Source: Gerris lacustris (taxonomy: Eukaryota > Arthropoda > Insecta > Hemiptera > Gerridae). Taken from it: a stretch of 64,000 nt of DNA. The position numbers were made by a program, and so were the translations under genes. Shown here piece after piece: positions 1-9,885 of this stretch. A model generated the notes under the pieces. That model was not told the DNA's origin. It did not search any database and saw only the letters and a list, made by a program, of their open reading frames with translations. Each line of letters starts with the position of its first letter. Within the stretch, counting starts at the first letter, position 1. Location: positions 15,167,394 to 15,231,393 of the forward strand of contig OX578280.1 of NCBI GenBank assembly GCA_951217055.1, in the 5' to 3' direction.

Positions 1-12
1 AAGTCAAATTTT

Positions 13-414
13 CTCCTATAGTATTATTCCTATCTTATAGTATTACTTCTATCCTATAGTATTATTCCTATCTTATAGTATTACTTCTATCCTATAGTAT
101 TATTCCTATCTTATAGTATTACTTCTATCCTATAGTATTATTCCTATCTTATAGTATTACTTCTATCCTATTAGTATTATTCATATATTATAGTATTACT
201 TCTATCCTATAGTATTATTCATATATTATAGTATCACTTCTATCCTATTAGTATTATTCCTATCTTATAGTATTACTTCTATCCTATAGTATTATTCCTA
301 TCTTATAGTATTACTTCTATCCTATTAGTATTATTCCTATATTATAGTATTACTTCTATCCTATTAGTATTATTCCTATATTATAGTATTACTTCTATCC
401 TATTAGTATTATTC
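13..414. repeat. 38-bp tandem array (two 19-bp half-units)
   Basis: About ten head-to-tail copies of a 38-bp unit. Each unit is made of two related 19-mers, one containing TAGTATTATTCCTATCTTA and the other TAGTATTACTTCTATCCTA. Later copies carry an extra T (CTATTAGTATT) and some carry CATATATTA, so the array is not fully homogenised. The array ends near 414 and begins near the window edge, so it may be almost complete. There is no coding potential. It is a minisatellite by structure. Confidence 0.95.
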
Positions 415-835
415 CTAAAGTACCCAACACAAACAAGTTAAACTTATCATCTAATAATTTTTTGTTGTAAAACCAGTTTGAACTCTCTGGTATTCGAACC
501 AGATACGGTTAGTGCTTTATATCTAGATTCAGGTGAGTTCTAAATACGCAAACCAATCGGATACACCGATCCTCAAATAATGTTATTACAGCTGTTTTTA
601 TTTTAAAGGATTATTTTAAGGTAAGTTATTATAATAAAAGAGTATGTTAGATATAAAACGTAATATTAGATTAGATTAGATTAAATGTTTATTGAATAAA
701 TACATATTTAATATAGATATAATATTTTAATAATATTAATATTTATAATATAATATTTAATATATAATAATATATATAATATTAATAAAATATAATATAT
801 AATATTAATAAATAATATTATATATATTATATATA

Positions 836-876
<41 letters not shown>

Positions 877-1533
877 TTAACATATATAATATTTTAATTT
901 AAAATAGACAATGGTGAGACAAAATTGAGGGTGTTAAAAATAGGATAACTATTTTGAAAAAAAAAAAATCACTTTTTTTCCTCCATTGTTTACAAAGAAT
1001 AACACTTCACTTGCATTAAACTTAAAATGTCGAGTCACGAAATTTCAAGATACTTCATGGTAAAAAAAAAAAAAAAATGGCCGAGATAAAACAGGTAGAA
1101 CTTTATTAAAATTTAAAAAAAAAAACTGAAGGTAGAGTAGACAGAAGGAAGGAGAGTGGAGAGTGGAAAGAAAAAAAATATAATAAAGAGGATGAACTGA
1201 GATAGAACATGGCAAGATGGAGGAGAGAGATATAAGAGGTAATCCTACATCACCAAGCTAGGGTTAAGGGTGTAATAACTCAGGCTTTCCACGTTGCCTT
1301 AGGGATCACCGCCATTGTTTCTACAATGTTTTTTCTTTACTTCGCCTTCCGGGTTCATGATATACTCTATCCTACAGTGTACGACGCGTATTGCGTTTTA
1401 GTCAAACCACAAAGTTACACCTCTCTTTATTTTTCGCTCTCAATCTAAAATTTATAACCCTTGACGGGGGGAAAAAAACATGGAAAAATATAGAGTAGAT
1501 AATAAACAGAAGAAGATAATATACATACATATT

Positions 1534-1536
<3 letters not shown>
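415..1536. other. AT-rich stretch, no gene recognised
   Basis: Low-complexity DNA. It contains a dense TAATATTA/ATATTAATA region at 700-900 with a (TA)n run near 820-871, several poly-A runs and a purine-rich patch around 1130-1230. No reading frame of note and no recognisable RNA gene apart from the weak tRNA-like relic listed separately. Confidence 0.6.
480..540 (-). pseudogene. tRNA-like relic (weak)
   Basis: On the minus strand the segment opens with GAACTC and closes with GAGTTC, which can pair like an acceptor end. Near its 3' end it carries GGTTCGAATAC, close to the tRNA B-box consensus GGTTCGANTCC. At 61 nt it is too short for a nuclear tRNA and I cannot draw a convincing D-arm. A tRNA-derived repeat fragment is more likely than a working gene. 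Confidence 0.3.

Positions 1537-1621
<85 letters not shown>
1537..1621. repeat. (TA)n microsatellite
   Basis: An uninterrupted alternating A/T run of roughly 80 bp. It is preceded by ATACATACATATTTATAAAT, a context that partly recurs beside the run near 46322. Such tracts are self-complementary and length-variable; no other function is visible. Confidence 0.95.
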
Positions 1622-1624
<3 letters not shown>

Positions 1625-1736
1625 TTATAGATTAAAATTATACATTGTAATACTGAATAACAGAATATCTTATTAAACGATATCGTAGTGAGTTCTTCAT
1701 TTCAGAGACTTGGGATTGTCAAATTTGTGTGTTTCT

Positions 1737-2078
1737 ATTACTACGTTTCCATGAGTTCTCAAAAACCGTTTTGAAAACGGTTTTGGTATTTAAAAACCCA
1801 TGAAAACGTTGATTTCAAAACGTCTTGAGTTTAATGACACAACAGCAATTTTCTTGGTTTTGTATTGAAACTGTTTTAAAAAAAAAAAAAATGAATTGAA
1901 AACAGAATTGAGACATGCGCAGTAGGTAGGTATGATGAGCAGAGATATTATAACTAATATTAATTAAAGAATTCAAAATTATTGTGAAAACTCCTCATGG
2001 AAACACTTTTGGTTTGAAACTAATACAGTTTTCAAAACTGTTTTAAAACTCATCGAAACGTTTGTGTAACGATACCTC
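1737..2078 (+). mobile_element. MITE-like inverted-repeat element, family D
   Basis: A non-coding element of about 340 bp whose ends are roughly inverted: ACTACGTTTCCATGA on the left and a CTCATCGAAACGT block on the right. Each end is followed inward by a self-complementary motif (CCGTTTTGAAAACGG on the left, CAGTTTTCAAAACTG on the right). A second copy in opposite orientation lies at 43905-44330. The two share the ends and a central block with AATTGAGACATGCGCAGTAG, which shows that this is a dispersed family rather than chance. No transposase frame. Confidence 0.75.
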
Positions 2079-2518
2079 ACGTGAAAATTAACCGATTTGA
2101 AGTATGTATACATATTAATTCGTCACACAGGTGCATCTCAGCATCTGTAACAACTGTATTAGGTTTTAGAAATTTTACGTTTATTATTTTCAAGATGGCG
2201 ACCAATATGGCGGATGACAAAGCATGTTTTTAGTCAGTATGACATATCTTCTTTTTGAAGGTCTTAGGTCGCAGATGAAGAGTAGGAAAAGAATACGTAA
2301 CAATTATTACTAAAATATCCATTATTTGCCGGCATTCTGAAAACAAGTATAACCGATATTTGGTTGTTAAAAAATAGTCAATGCTTATATTGCATGGTCA
2401 CATTATCATTTTTAAGGTCTTTTTCAGGTAGATCAAGAAAATGCAAGTTTTACACCGAAACATGTTTTCTAGTTTCCATATTCAAAACAACTACGGCATG
2501 AGTAGTGCTGCGATTTTT
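2079..2518. repeat. Fragment of dispersed repeat with AAGATGGCGACCAATATGGCG block
   Basis: Contains GTGCATCTCAGCATCTG and CAAGATGGCGACCAATATGG, which match in reverse complement the block GAGATGCACCTATGTG and GCCATATTGGCCGCCATCTT around 50170-50260. It is therefore an opposite-strand, diverged copy of the repeat at 49930-50345. No coding frame. Confidence 0.6.
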
Positions 2519-2643
2519 ACTTTCTCACATAAAGAGGAAGTATTTTGATGGCACGAAAATTCGATTTTGATATTTTGATGGATCGTTTTGAGGTCCTACG
2601 AGTCCAAAACAGTAGTTTTTAAAAAATGTCTGTCTATGCAGAC
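2519..2643 (+). repeat. Family B repeat, left part (interrupted at 2643)
   Basis: Starts TTTACTTTCTCACATAAAGA and runs to CTGTCTATGCAGAC, where a 2.7-kb element interrupts it. The same block is found uninterrupted at 13504-14075. The sequence resumes at 5352 with a duplicated ATGCAGAC followed by GCCTGGAGCC. Confidence 0.85.
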
Positions 2644-5351
2644 TAGGGTGGGTCGAAAAAACACTTTTTTCGAGATCGTAACCACCGTACCTCTAAAAAC
2701 TTGCCATTTCATGAGAAAACCCCGAGGAAAAAATTTGAGCCAAGTCTGGCCCCCCCTAGGTCTCCCGCTGGGGGGTCATAGTTTTGAAATTTTTGAAAAA
2801 ACACGATGTAAACTAATTTTTTGTGCTTTCTTACTATGTTAGTCATTTTTTATCTATGTTTAAGGCATCTTTCTATAATCTACAATTGTTTCTGTATAAG
2901 AAAATGCCTTTATGTGATAAAAAATAAATAATACGATGTAACATAACAAATGACATATATAAAAATTATGGTAAAAACCCAAAACGTCAAATCAAACTAT
3001 TTTTCAATTTTAGGTTGCCTCTTAGCTTATTTTTAACTTATAATGCAAAAATCTAAAACAATTATCAGAACTTACCACAAGAAGGTATTTGCAATTCGAG
3101 CTCCACCTAATACCCCCCCCCCCCCCCCGATTTTGGAAAATTCAATTAGTGCTAATTAAATTTGAGAATTTTATCATTACATACAACTAAATACAAACTA
3201 TTTGTTTTAAACTACTATAGAAATAAATACAATACTAATATTTTACTTATATATTATACAAATTACACTTAAATTTTAACGACATTATATACAAACTTAT
3301 AATTACAAAATTAAAATAATATGTCTGAATAAATTTTTTATAATCTAAACGTAAAAATCTTTTTTACTCTCGAATTTAGGCCTTTTTCCCCTATTGTTTA
3401 ATGTCTGGAGAATAAAGAAATGATGATCCTCTGCTTTATGATTGTCAATGGTAGCTTTTGTAACGAGCTTTGTATTTTATGTTTGCTAGAACCTTCTCTT
3501 AAGATAATAACGAGAAATGTAAAACAAGTGTTGAGCGAGAAATGTTGCAGATAATGTGATCAAAATTTGGTTAAAAGCCTCTATTCAATACAGAATCAAC
3601 TGTGATTAATCGTATATTAAAGTATCATAACAAATACAAACAGTTGAAGAAATGTGCTTTGAAAAAAAAAAAAATAAATAAAATAAAATAAATACATTCA
3701 ATGTGGTTAATGTTAAAATAAAATAATTCATTGAAGAATTGAAGAAATTATTTTGTATTTGTTCCTGCAAATATAAGTATTTTTCTCGTTGCAATTGCAG
3801 TAAGGAGAAAAAGTGCCTTTAAATGAGCGTGCTTTTTTAACATATCAGAGCACATCATGAAATATGGTCATGTGAACAATTGATGGAAGGACTTCAAATT
3901 ATTTGAGAAAAGAGCTTTAAGAAATGAGAGAGATCTCAAAACAGTTAGAGCAAAAGTCGAGGAAAATCTAGATGACACAGAAACACCGCTTACTTCATCT
4001 GAAACTACAGCAACAAGTGCCACTGATTCGGAGTTTGAGGTAAATATCCGGCAAATAAGTAACCAAATGAGAATACCTCTTCCGACTCTGGCAGAGGTCA
4101 CTGTAAGAACGGGTGTTTCTAACAGAGCAGCTGCGATGCAGTGGAACTCACAAAGAAAGGTACAGGAATTTTGAAAACAAAGAGCCAAGGGTTTTCAAAA
4201 TTCCTACAATTAATTTTGATGCTTCAAACTACGTTACTATGATTGACTGGAGCACTATAAAAATGACTGAACCACCGCTGAAAGAGTCATTTCTACAGAT
4301 GAAGTCACAGCAGCAGTATTAGACGGTCGAATTTTAAATGATCCTAGTCATACTCAGGCTGTTGAGCGCTGTTTAAAGTTGGTTACAAAAGCTTCCAGTG
4401 ACAATCATGAAGCAGAGGATCGTCATTTCTTATTCTCCAGACATTAAATAATAAGGGAAAAATGCCTAAATTCGAGAGTAAAAAAGATTTTTCCGTTCAG
4501 ATTATAAAAATTTTTATCAGACATATTATTTTAATTTTGTAATTATAAGTTTGTATAAAATGTGGTTAAACTTTAAGAATTAATTTGTATAATAATAATA
4601 ACCATTTATTAAATGTCTTTTACAATCTTTACATGAATACTTCAAAAATTACATGAATACTTCAAAATAAATGAACATTAAAATCAGCCGTAGCTGTGGT
4701 AGTCTAACTTATGTTGTATAATATTTAATTTGTATAATATATAAGTAAAATATTAGTATTGTATGTATTGCTATAGTAGTTTAAAAAAAAAAATAGTTTG
4801 TATTTAGTTGTATGTAATGATAAAATTCTCAAATTTAATTAGCACTAATTGAATTTTAAAATGGGGGGGGGGGGGGGGTAATTAGGTGGAGCTCGAATTG
4901 CAAATACCTTCTTGTGGTAAGTTCTGATATTTTTTTTTTATTTGTAGCATTATAAGTCAAAAATAAGCTAGGAGAGGCAACCTAAAATTGAAAAATAGTT
5001 TGATTTGACGTTTTGGGTTTTTACCATAATTTTTATATATGTCATTTGTTATGTTACATCGTATTATTTATTTTTTATCACATAAAGGCATTTTCTTATA
5101 CAGAAACAATTGTAGATTATAGAAAGATGCCTTAAACATAGATAAAAAATGACTAACATAGTAAGAAAGCACAAAAAATTAGTTTACATCGTGTTTTTTC
5201 AAAAATTTCAAAACTTTGACCCCCCAGCAGGAGACCTAGGGGGGGCCCGATTTGGCTCAAATTTTTTCCTCGGGGTTTTCTCATGAAATGGCAAGTTTTT
5301 AGGGGTACGGTGGTTACGATCTCGAAAAAAGTGTTTTTTCGACCCACCCTA
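2644..5351. mobile_element. hAT-like DNA transposon, 2.7 kb, 8-bp target duplication
   Basis: Both ends begin TAGGGTGGGTCGAAAAAAC in opposite orientation, and the inverted similarity continues for about 780 bp on each side (2644 to about 3420 against about 4450 to 5351). The element is flanked by an identical 8-bp repeat ATGCAGAC (2636-2643 and 5352-5359), which fits the nTnnnnAn pattern of hAT targets. The unique centre holds a broken transposase-like frame (separate entry). Mirrored poly-C (about 3113-3128) and poly-G (about 4864-4879) tracts lie in the arms. It sits inside a family B repeat, so it is younger than that copy. hAT is the best fit from target-site length; other 8-bp-duplication superfamilies remain possible. 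Confidence 0.85.
3884..4490 (+). pseudogene. Broken transposase-like ORF inside the hAT-like element
   Basis: Three blocks of reading frame on the plus strand, separated by stops and frame changes. Block 1 (3884-4171) reads FEKRALRNERDL, then a Ser/Thr-rich acidic stretch, then PLPTLAEVTVRTGVSNRAAA. Block 2 (4113-4322) includes FKIPTINFDASNYVTMIDW. Block 3 (4292-4447) reads DEVTAAVLDGRILNDPSHTQ followed by AVERCLKLVTKAS; a further in-frame remnant MPKFESKKDF follows near 4461. From memory these motifs resemble uncharacterised transposon-encoded proteins of arthropods, in the same order. The long middle of the protein is missing and the frame is disabled, so this is a relic of the element's own protein. 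Confidence 0.65.
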
Positions 5352-5851
5352 ATGCAGACGCCTGGAGCCTTAACTGCTGGGCATATTTTGACGAAATTTG
5401 GCTTACATGTTTAAAATATCATACCCCGTGGCGAAAAGATAGAGAAACTCATTTTAGCACAAATTTGGGGACGCAACCCCTAAAAACTCTAAAAAAAAAA
5501 AAAAAACAGAAAAAAAAATATTTCTCGAAAATGGTTCCAACGATTTATATTACTAAAATCAAAAATGTAGTCCACTTAAATACGACTCTACGATATAATC
5601 CGTATTCCCGGAAAAATCTAGTTCCTGAGAAAATATCTTAAAACGCAGACGGAGAGAGGTCGGGTGCGATTCCCCACCATGGAGAAGTTATTTTTATAAT
5701 TTATTTTGATAAAATGTTTAATAATAATTAAATTTACAACGAAAGCTAATAAATGGAAAACAATGGGCCAAGAAATTATGAACTTGTAAATGAGAAAGTT
5801 TATCTGAGTTGTCTCGGACCGATTTTTTATATTTTAAAAAACAGCGACAGT
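5352..5851 (+). repeat. Family B repeat, right part with B-box-like motif
   Basis: Continuation of the family B copy after the hAT-like insertion: GCCTGGAGCC, then GACGAAATTTGGCTTACATG, and ending at GTCTCGGACCGATTTTTTAT. It includes GTGCGATTCCCCACC, a degenerate version of the GGTTCGATTCC motif kept intact in the copies near 13903 and 22433. Non-coding. Confidence 0.85.
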
Positions 5852-6068
5852 GAAACGTACATGCTCTATTATATATACTATTATTATTACTAGAGCACTA
5901 GTCGGTCGTAGATACAAGCGATGGTCTTTATTCTTCACGACGGCCTGTGCGAGTCCTGTGTGTTATCTCCTATATTTCTAATGTACTTGGGAACCCCCAC
6001 GATCATTCAACGGCGCAAAAGCGGCAATATAATGGCCGTGAGTCACTGCACCGTATAAAATTATACTA
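5852..6068. other. Unique sequence, nothing recognised
   Basis: Moderately GC-richer than its surroundings (GACGGCCTGTGCGAGTCC, AACGGCGCAAAAGCGGC). No reading frame, repeat match inside the window or RNA fold that I can support. Confidence 0.4.
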
Positions 6069-6745
6069 CAGTAGTCTTACAATGAGAATTGATTCTATAA
6101 CAGCATGGGAAAATTGAAAAAAATGAGATAAGAACCAATAATAGCTTGATATTTTCATATATCTGACCATATGTCAATATAATTGACACATTGGCCTCCC
6201 AACCAAATATTTAGCTCTCATTAGCCTCCCAGCCAAATATTTAGCTCTCATTGACCTCCCAGCCAAATATTTAGCTTGACATTTTTATATATCTGACCAT
6301 ATGTCAATATAATTGACACATTGGCCTCCCAACCAAATATTTAGCTCTTATTAGCCTCCCAGCCAAATATTTAGCTCTTATTAGCCTCCCAGCCAAATAT
6401 TTAGCTCTCATTAGCCTCCCAGCAAAATATTTAGCTCCCATTAGCCTCCCCTCAAAATATTTAGCTCTCATTAGCCTCCAAGCCAAATATTTAGCTCTCA
6501 TTGGCCTCCCAGCCAAATATATAGCTCTCGTTAGCCTCCCAGCCAAATAATTAGCTCTTATTAGCCTCCCAGCCAAATGTTTAGCTGTCATTAGCCTCCC
6601 AGCCAAATATTTAGTTTTTATTAGCCTCCCAGCCAAATATTTAGCTTATATTAGCCTCCCAGCCAAATATTTAGCTCTTATTAGCTCTCCCATCAATTTT
6701 CCCACGCTATCTGAATCAATTCTAATTGTAAGACTACTGAGCATA
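6069..6745. mobile_element. Fold-back structure enclosing a tandem array
   Basis: The left arm (about 6069-6118) carries TAGTCTTACAATGAGAATTG then GCATGGGAAAATTGA. The right arm (about 6691-6742) carries the reverse complement with scattered mismatches. Between them lies the 30-bp array. This arrangement, inverted arms around internal tandem repeats, is characteristic of fold-back type elements. I see no target-site duplication, so the element borders are uncertain. Confidence 0.6.
6191..6690. repeat. 30-bp tandem array
   Basis: About 14-16 copies of a 30-bp unit containing TTAGCCTCCCAGCCAAATAT. Because 30 is a multiple of three, the minus strand stays open for 110 codons (6304-6636) as a 10-residue periodic peptide (AGRLIRAKYL and variants). 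A longer spacer with ATATCTGACCATATGTCAAT appears twice (about 6158 and 6278), showing that a multi-unit block was itself duplicated. The open frame is a by-product of periodicity; I do not call it a gene. Confidence 0.95.
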
Positions 6746-6821
6746 GGCTTACACGGCTTGAGTCGTAATAAATAGATTGGTTTTTGGTGAAATCCACGAC
6801 ACGATGATGTTAAATTCCGAA

Positions 6822-6852
6822 GTTTCACTTCCACTACTGGAAGCATCTTCAG
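6822..6852 (-). other. Hammerhead-core-like motif (CTGAAGA-hairpin-GAAAC)
   Basis: On the minus strand: CTGAAGA, a short hairpin with CTTCC/GGAAG pairing, then GAAAC. This matches the CUGANGA, stem II and GAAA elements of a hammerhead ribozyme. ACACGATGAT upstream and ATCATCGTGT downstream can pair as an outer stem. I could not assign a cleavage site. Penelope-like retroelements are known to carry hammerhead motifs, so a relic of such an element is one reading. Confidence 0.4.
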
Positions 6853-7059
6853 GGATGTAGTTAACTTGATCATCGTGTTGTTATCTTGAAGAAACAAGAT
6901 ATACCGCAAGCACTTAAACGATATTTGTTTCCAGTTCGGCAGAAACGTCTGAATTCATTCCCTTCGTGTCAAGGATTTCACCAGAAAACCAAGCATTCAA
7001 CTTTTTTATATTTATTTAATTTACACTTTTGAGTAAAGAATAGAGTGTAACACCATAGT

Positions 7060-7265
7060 AAAAAAATTGTTTTTTCTTGAAGCCAGGAGAGGGAAAAGGC
7101 CCAGAGGGAGAAATAAGACAGCCTGGATGGACAGTTGGACAACATTAAATCCTCCCTGGCTCAAAGGGGAATGCCCCTACAACGTGGTCGTAACTTGTCC
7201 TCGGACAGGAGAGGGTGGAAAACTTTTCCTCTTCTACCTTGACACCGCAAGGTAGAAGAGGATCC
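7060..7265. repeat. GC-richer block with a perfect 15-bp hairpin
   Basis: A G/A- and C-rich block. At 7227-7262 TCCTCTTCTACCTTG and its exact reverse complement flank a 6-nt loop (ACACCG). A 62-codon open frame (7067-7255) contains RRGKRPRGRNKTAWMDSW, faintly like the basic tail of LINE ORF2 proteins, but it is too short to assign. A further 9-bp perfect hairpin (GTTAACTCG) is at 7333-7356. Confidence 0.4.
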
Positions 7266-7595
7266 TACCAAGGAACTAAGTAAGTTTTCTAGTGAAATTA
7301 ATCTCACGATGACATTACTACGTTGCGGGGCTGTTAACTCGTTGCATCGAGTTAACTGTTAGTAAATTTCTCTTTTGCTAATCCTGTGCATATCTGTATG
7401 TATAAATTTATTTAATATACTTGTCAATTTTTATTATAAATTGACAAGATTATTAAATAAGAGTTTCAGTTTGTGTTTAAAAAGTATTGTAAAATAATTA
7501 AATAGAATATCTTGGTTCAAACTTCAAAAATAGTGTCTTAGTTATTCCTCTTCGACGTCTAATCCACTACATTAACATTAAAATGCAACACTCCC

Positions 7596-7626
7596 CTGAA
7601 AATGCTTCTAGTAGAGGAAGCGAAAC
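7596..7626 (+). other. Hammerhead-core-like motif, decayed
   Basis: CTGAAAATGCTTCTAGTAG, then GAAGCGAAACGCGG. Compared with the copy at 6822-6852 the core G of CTGAAGA is changed to A, which would disable a hammerhead. The stem (GCTTC/GAAGC) and the GAAAC block are kept. It is clearly related to the minus-strand copy 800 bp upstream. Confidence 0.4.
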
Positions 7627-7693
7627 GCGGATTTCATCGGAAAAATAAGTTAATTATTAAGAAACAACCCGCGAAAACTACGCTCCTAATGTA

Positions 7694-7977
7694 AAGCCTA
7701 GTCCACACCAGTAGACACGTTGCGCAACGTGTCTATAGACGTCTTCTGAGACCGTCTATTGTCTAGGTCTAGCGTCCACACTAGTAGGCACGATGCGCAA
7801 CATGACTACCGTTGCACCGTGTCTACCATTTAGAATTGAAAACCATAGACATGCGATTTTTGGTCTAGCAACGAGACCGTAGACGCCGATTGTCTAGCCG
7901 ATGTCTATAGACAAATCGCTAGACATTGTCTCTGAGACTAAAATCGTGCAACATGTCTACTAGTGTGGACAAGGCTT
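7694..7977. mobile_element. Fold-back MITE, family E
   Basis: A 284-bp non-coding element whose ends match in inverted orientation: AAGCCTAGTCCACACCAGTA at the left and AAGCCTTGTCCACACTAGTA read inward from the right. Its interior is built of permuted inverted blocks of GTCTATAGAC, GAGACCGTCTA and CGTTGCGCAACGTG. A rearranged cluster of the same family lies at 38405-38905. I see no clear target duplication and no protein. Confidence 0.85.
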
Positions 7978-8786
7978 AACACTACAGCCTATTTACTAAT
8001 CTATGTTACGCTAGATATAGAACTTTCCATTTTTAATTGATCTTGTTTTAGTGATTATAAATATGAATATAACAATATTATTTATTTACAATTAGGAAAA
8101 AACATAACGTTAAACAAAAAGTTTAGTATTCTTCTAAGTTCATCTTCATTTTTTTTTTTTTGATAGTTGGGAAACTTTATTTGAATTTAATAATTGAAAT
8201 TTGGTATGTATATAGTCATGTACAGATGGAGCTGGCTGCCAAAATGTCTAGTTATTGGCACTCTTCGGTATTTGGCAGACGAAATATACAAGTTAAGTTC
8301 TTCGATATCTACTTGTTTTTTAGCCAGAATAATTCCACTAACATGTTCCTCGGGCAAGCAGCTCGTGTTTTTTTTTTTTTCTCTTTTTTACTGAGAGATA
8401 GAACAAGGGGAAAAAATCAATATACTTCTACCAATATGTTATAAAGAAAGACAAATGTTTAACAATTGTTCTTATGCCCGCGATTTGAAAGAAACAATAA
8501 TTCCAAAACACAAGATAAAAAATATTTATCAATACATATTTCTAATTAATACATTTGTAATTTACAGTTTACTTGTAAAAATAATCAAAATGCATTTTGA
8601 TTTATCTCTTATTTCTCCTTGACATTGCCAATAATTATGTTTTTGTTTTATTAGTAATTGTACTTGGCAATTGGCTGTTAAAAAAGCGAACAAGATAATA
8701 TTATCGATGTAAGACTCCAACTCAAATTAAATTAATAGTTCAATTATTGATCATAATATAAACCAACTTTCATTATTAATTAATGC
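7978..8786. other. AT-rich stretch with one open minus-strand segment
   Basis: Mostly AT-rich, with poly-T at about 8150 and 8370. On the minus strand 8184-8369 stays open for about 60 codons and has balanced composition (for example EEHVSGIILAKKQVDIEEL and YRRVPITRHFGSQLHLYM), ending at a TAA near 8187. It lacks a start codon and I do not recognise it. It could be a degenerate mobile-element exon or chance. Confidence 0.35.
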
Positions 8787-9410
8787 GCTGTTTGCTATAA
8801 TATAATACTTCCAAGTTAATACAAAACATGATAACATGATCTAATATGATGTAACATGATATGAATGTAAAAAGATGTTAAGCAAGAATTTTTAAACAAT
8901 TACTATGATTAGAAGTAATAGTATTATCAATATAATATGTATATAAAATTCAACGTAGGTTTGTGTGTGTTTGTTCTTTAAAGACTCTCATTTTTTAGGT
9001 GCTGAACCAAATTGGCAAACAATATTGTCATATTTGTCACCTTCATGGTAAAAATACTGGTATTATAGAAATAGTAATACAATAATAATTGTAATAGTGT
9101 ATTTGTAGATGTATCTCTTTGCTAACATAATGCTTCCTAGTTAATAATAATAAACATGATAACATGATCTAAACATGGTCTAAATGAAAAGAGAGGTTGA
9201 TAAGCAAGAATTTTCAAATAATTACTATGATTGGAAGTAACAGTATAATTTATGTACGTATGTAAAAGTCAACGTGGGTTTGTGTGTATACGTGTGTGCT
9301 TTATGGGCTCTTTCATTTTGGAGGTATTTGAACTAAAATTGGCATACATATTTGTCACCTTCACGTAAAAATACTGGTAATATATCAATATAGGAACTAT
9401 AGCAATAGTG
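8787..9410 (+). repeat. Tandem duplication of about 310 bp
   Basis: Segment 8787-9105 is repeated with divergence at 9118-9410. Both contain AACATGATAACATGATCTAA, then AATTACTATGATT, then a TTTGTGTGT run, then TTTGTCACCTTCA and AAAAATACTGGTA. The period is about 315-325 bp. No coding frame. This is either a local duplication or two adjacent insertions of one repeat. Confidence 0.8.
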
Positions 9411-9459
9411 TATAATAATTACAATAATCAATAACAACAACTTATGCAATAATTCACAT

Positions 9460-9734
9460 CAGACATTTGGGCAAGCCCGTCAGCCGAAAATATTAGTAAA
9501 GTTTCGTCTCCTAATGCTCACTCATTTTCATGATGGCGGCCAATTTATGATGGCTACTTTTGAGACCAAATTCCACCTAATCATTTATTAATTAATCACT
9601 AAACCGGGGAAACTGTTAATTGTGGACTCACGACTTTTGCCACAATGTTTGGCTCTAATGATTTGGAAATTCGCTATAAAAGGATATTTTGATTCAAGAT
9701 GGCGGCCATTTTCTATAATATTTTATGGTTTGCT
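9460..9734. other. Repeat-like sequence with AAGATGGCGGCCA blocks
   Basis: Contains TTCATGATGGCGGCCAAT and later AAGATGGCGGCCATTTTCT, motifs seen in the repeats at 2190 and 50170. The borders are unclear. A 79-codon frame starting at 9622 runs through this block into the next repeat and is not credible as a gene. Confidence 0.4.
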
Positions 9735-9885
9735 ACAGGTTTGTTCTAACCAATCGTGCTCAATGGATAAAAGCAGTTCCAACCCAACTTGTAACTATGT
9801 TTCGTACCGGGTTCCTAACTGTTCCAACCAGCGCAGGGATCGTTTGCGAATAGTTTACTGAACTGTCCAAACGATCCTCTGACAC
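9735..9885 (+). mobile_element. MITE fragment, family F
   Basis: Matches two other copies (16640-16890 on the opposite strand and 56757-57965) through the blocks AATGGATAAAAGC, CTTGTAACTATGTTTCGTAC and GCGCAGGGATCGTTTGCGAA. The opening here, GGTTTGTTCTAACCAA, corresponds to GGTTTGTTCCAACCAA at the other copies. It is truncated after CGATCCTCTGACA. Non-coding. Confidence 0.75.

Noticed and set aside
6304..6636. 110-codon minus-strand frame with 10-residue repeats
   Set aside because: It exists only because the 30-bp tandem unit is divisible by three and lacks a stop in that frame; no non-repetitive coding context.
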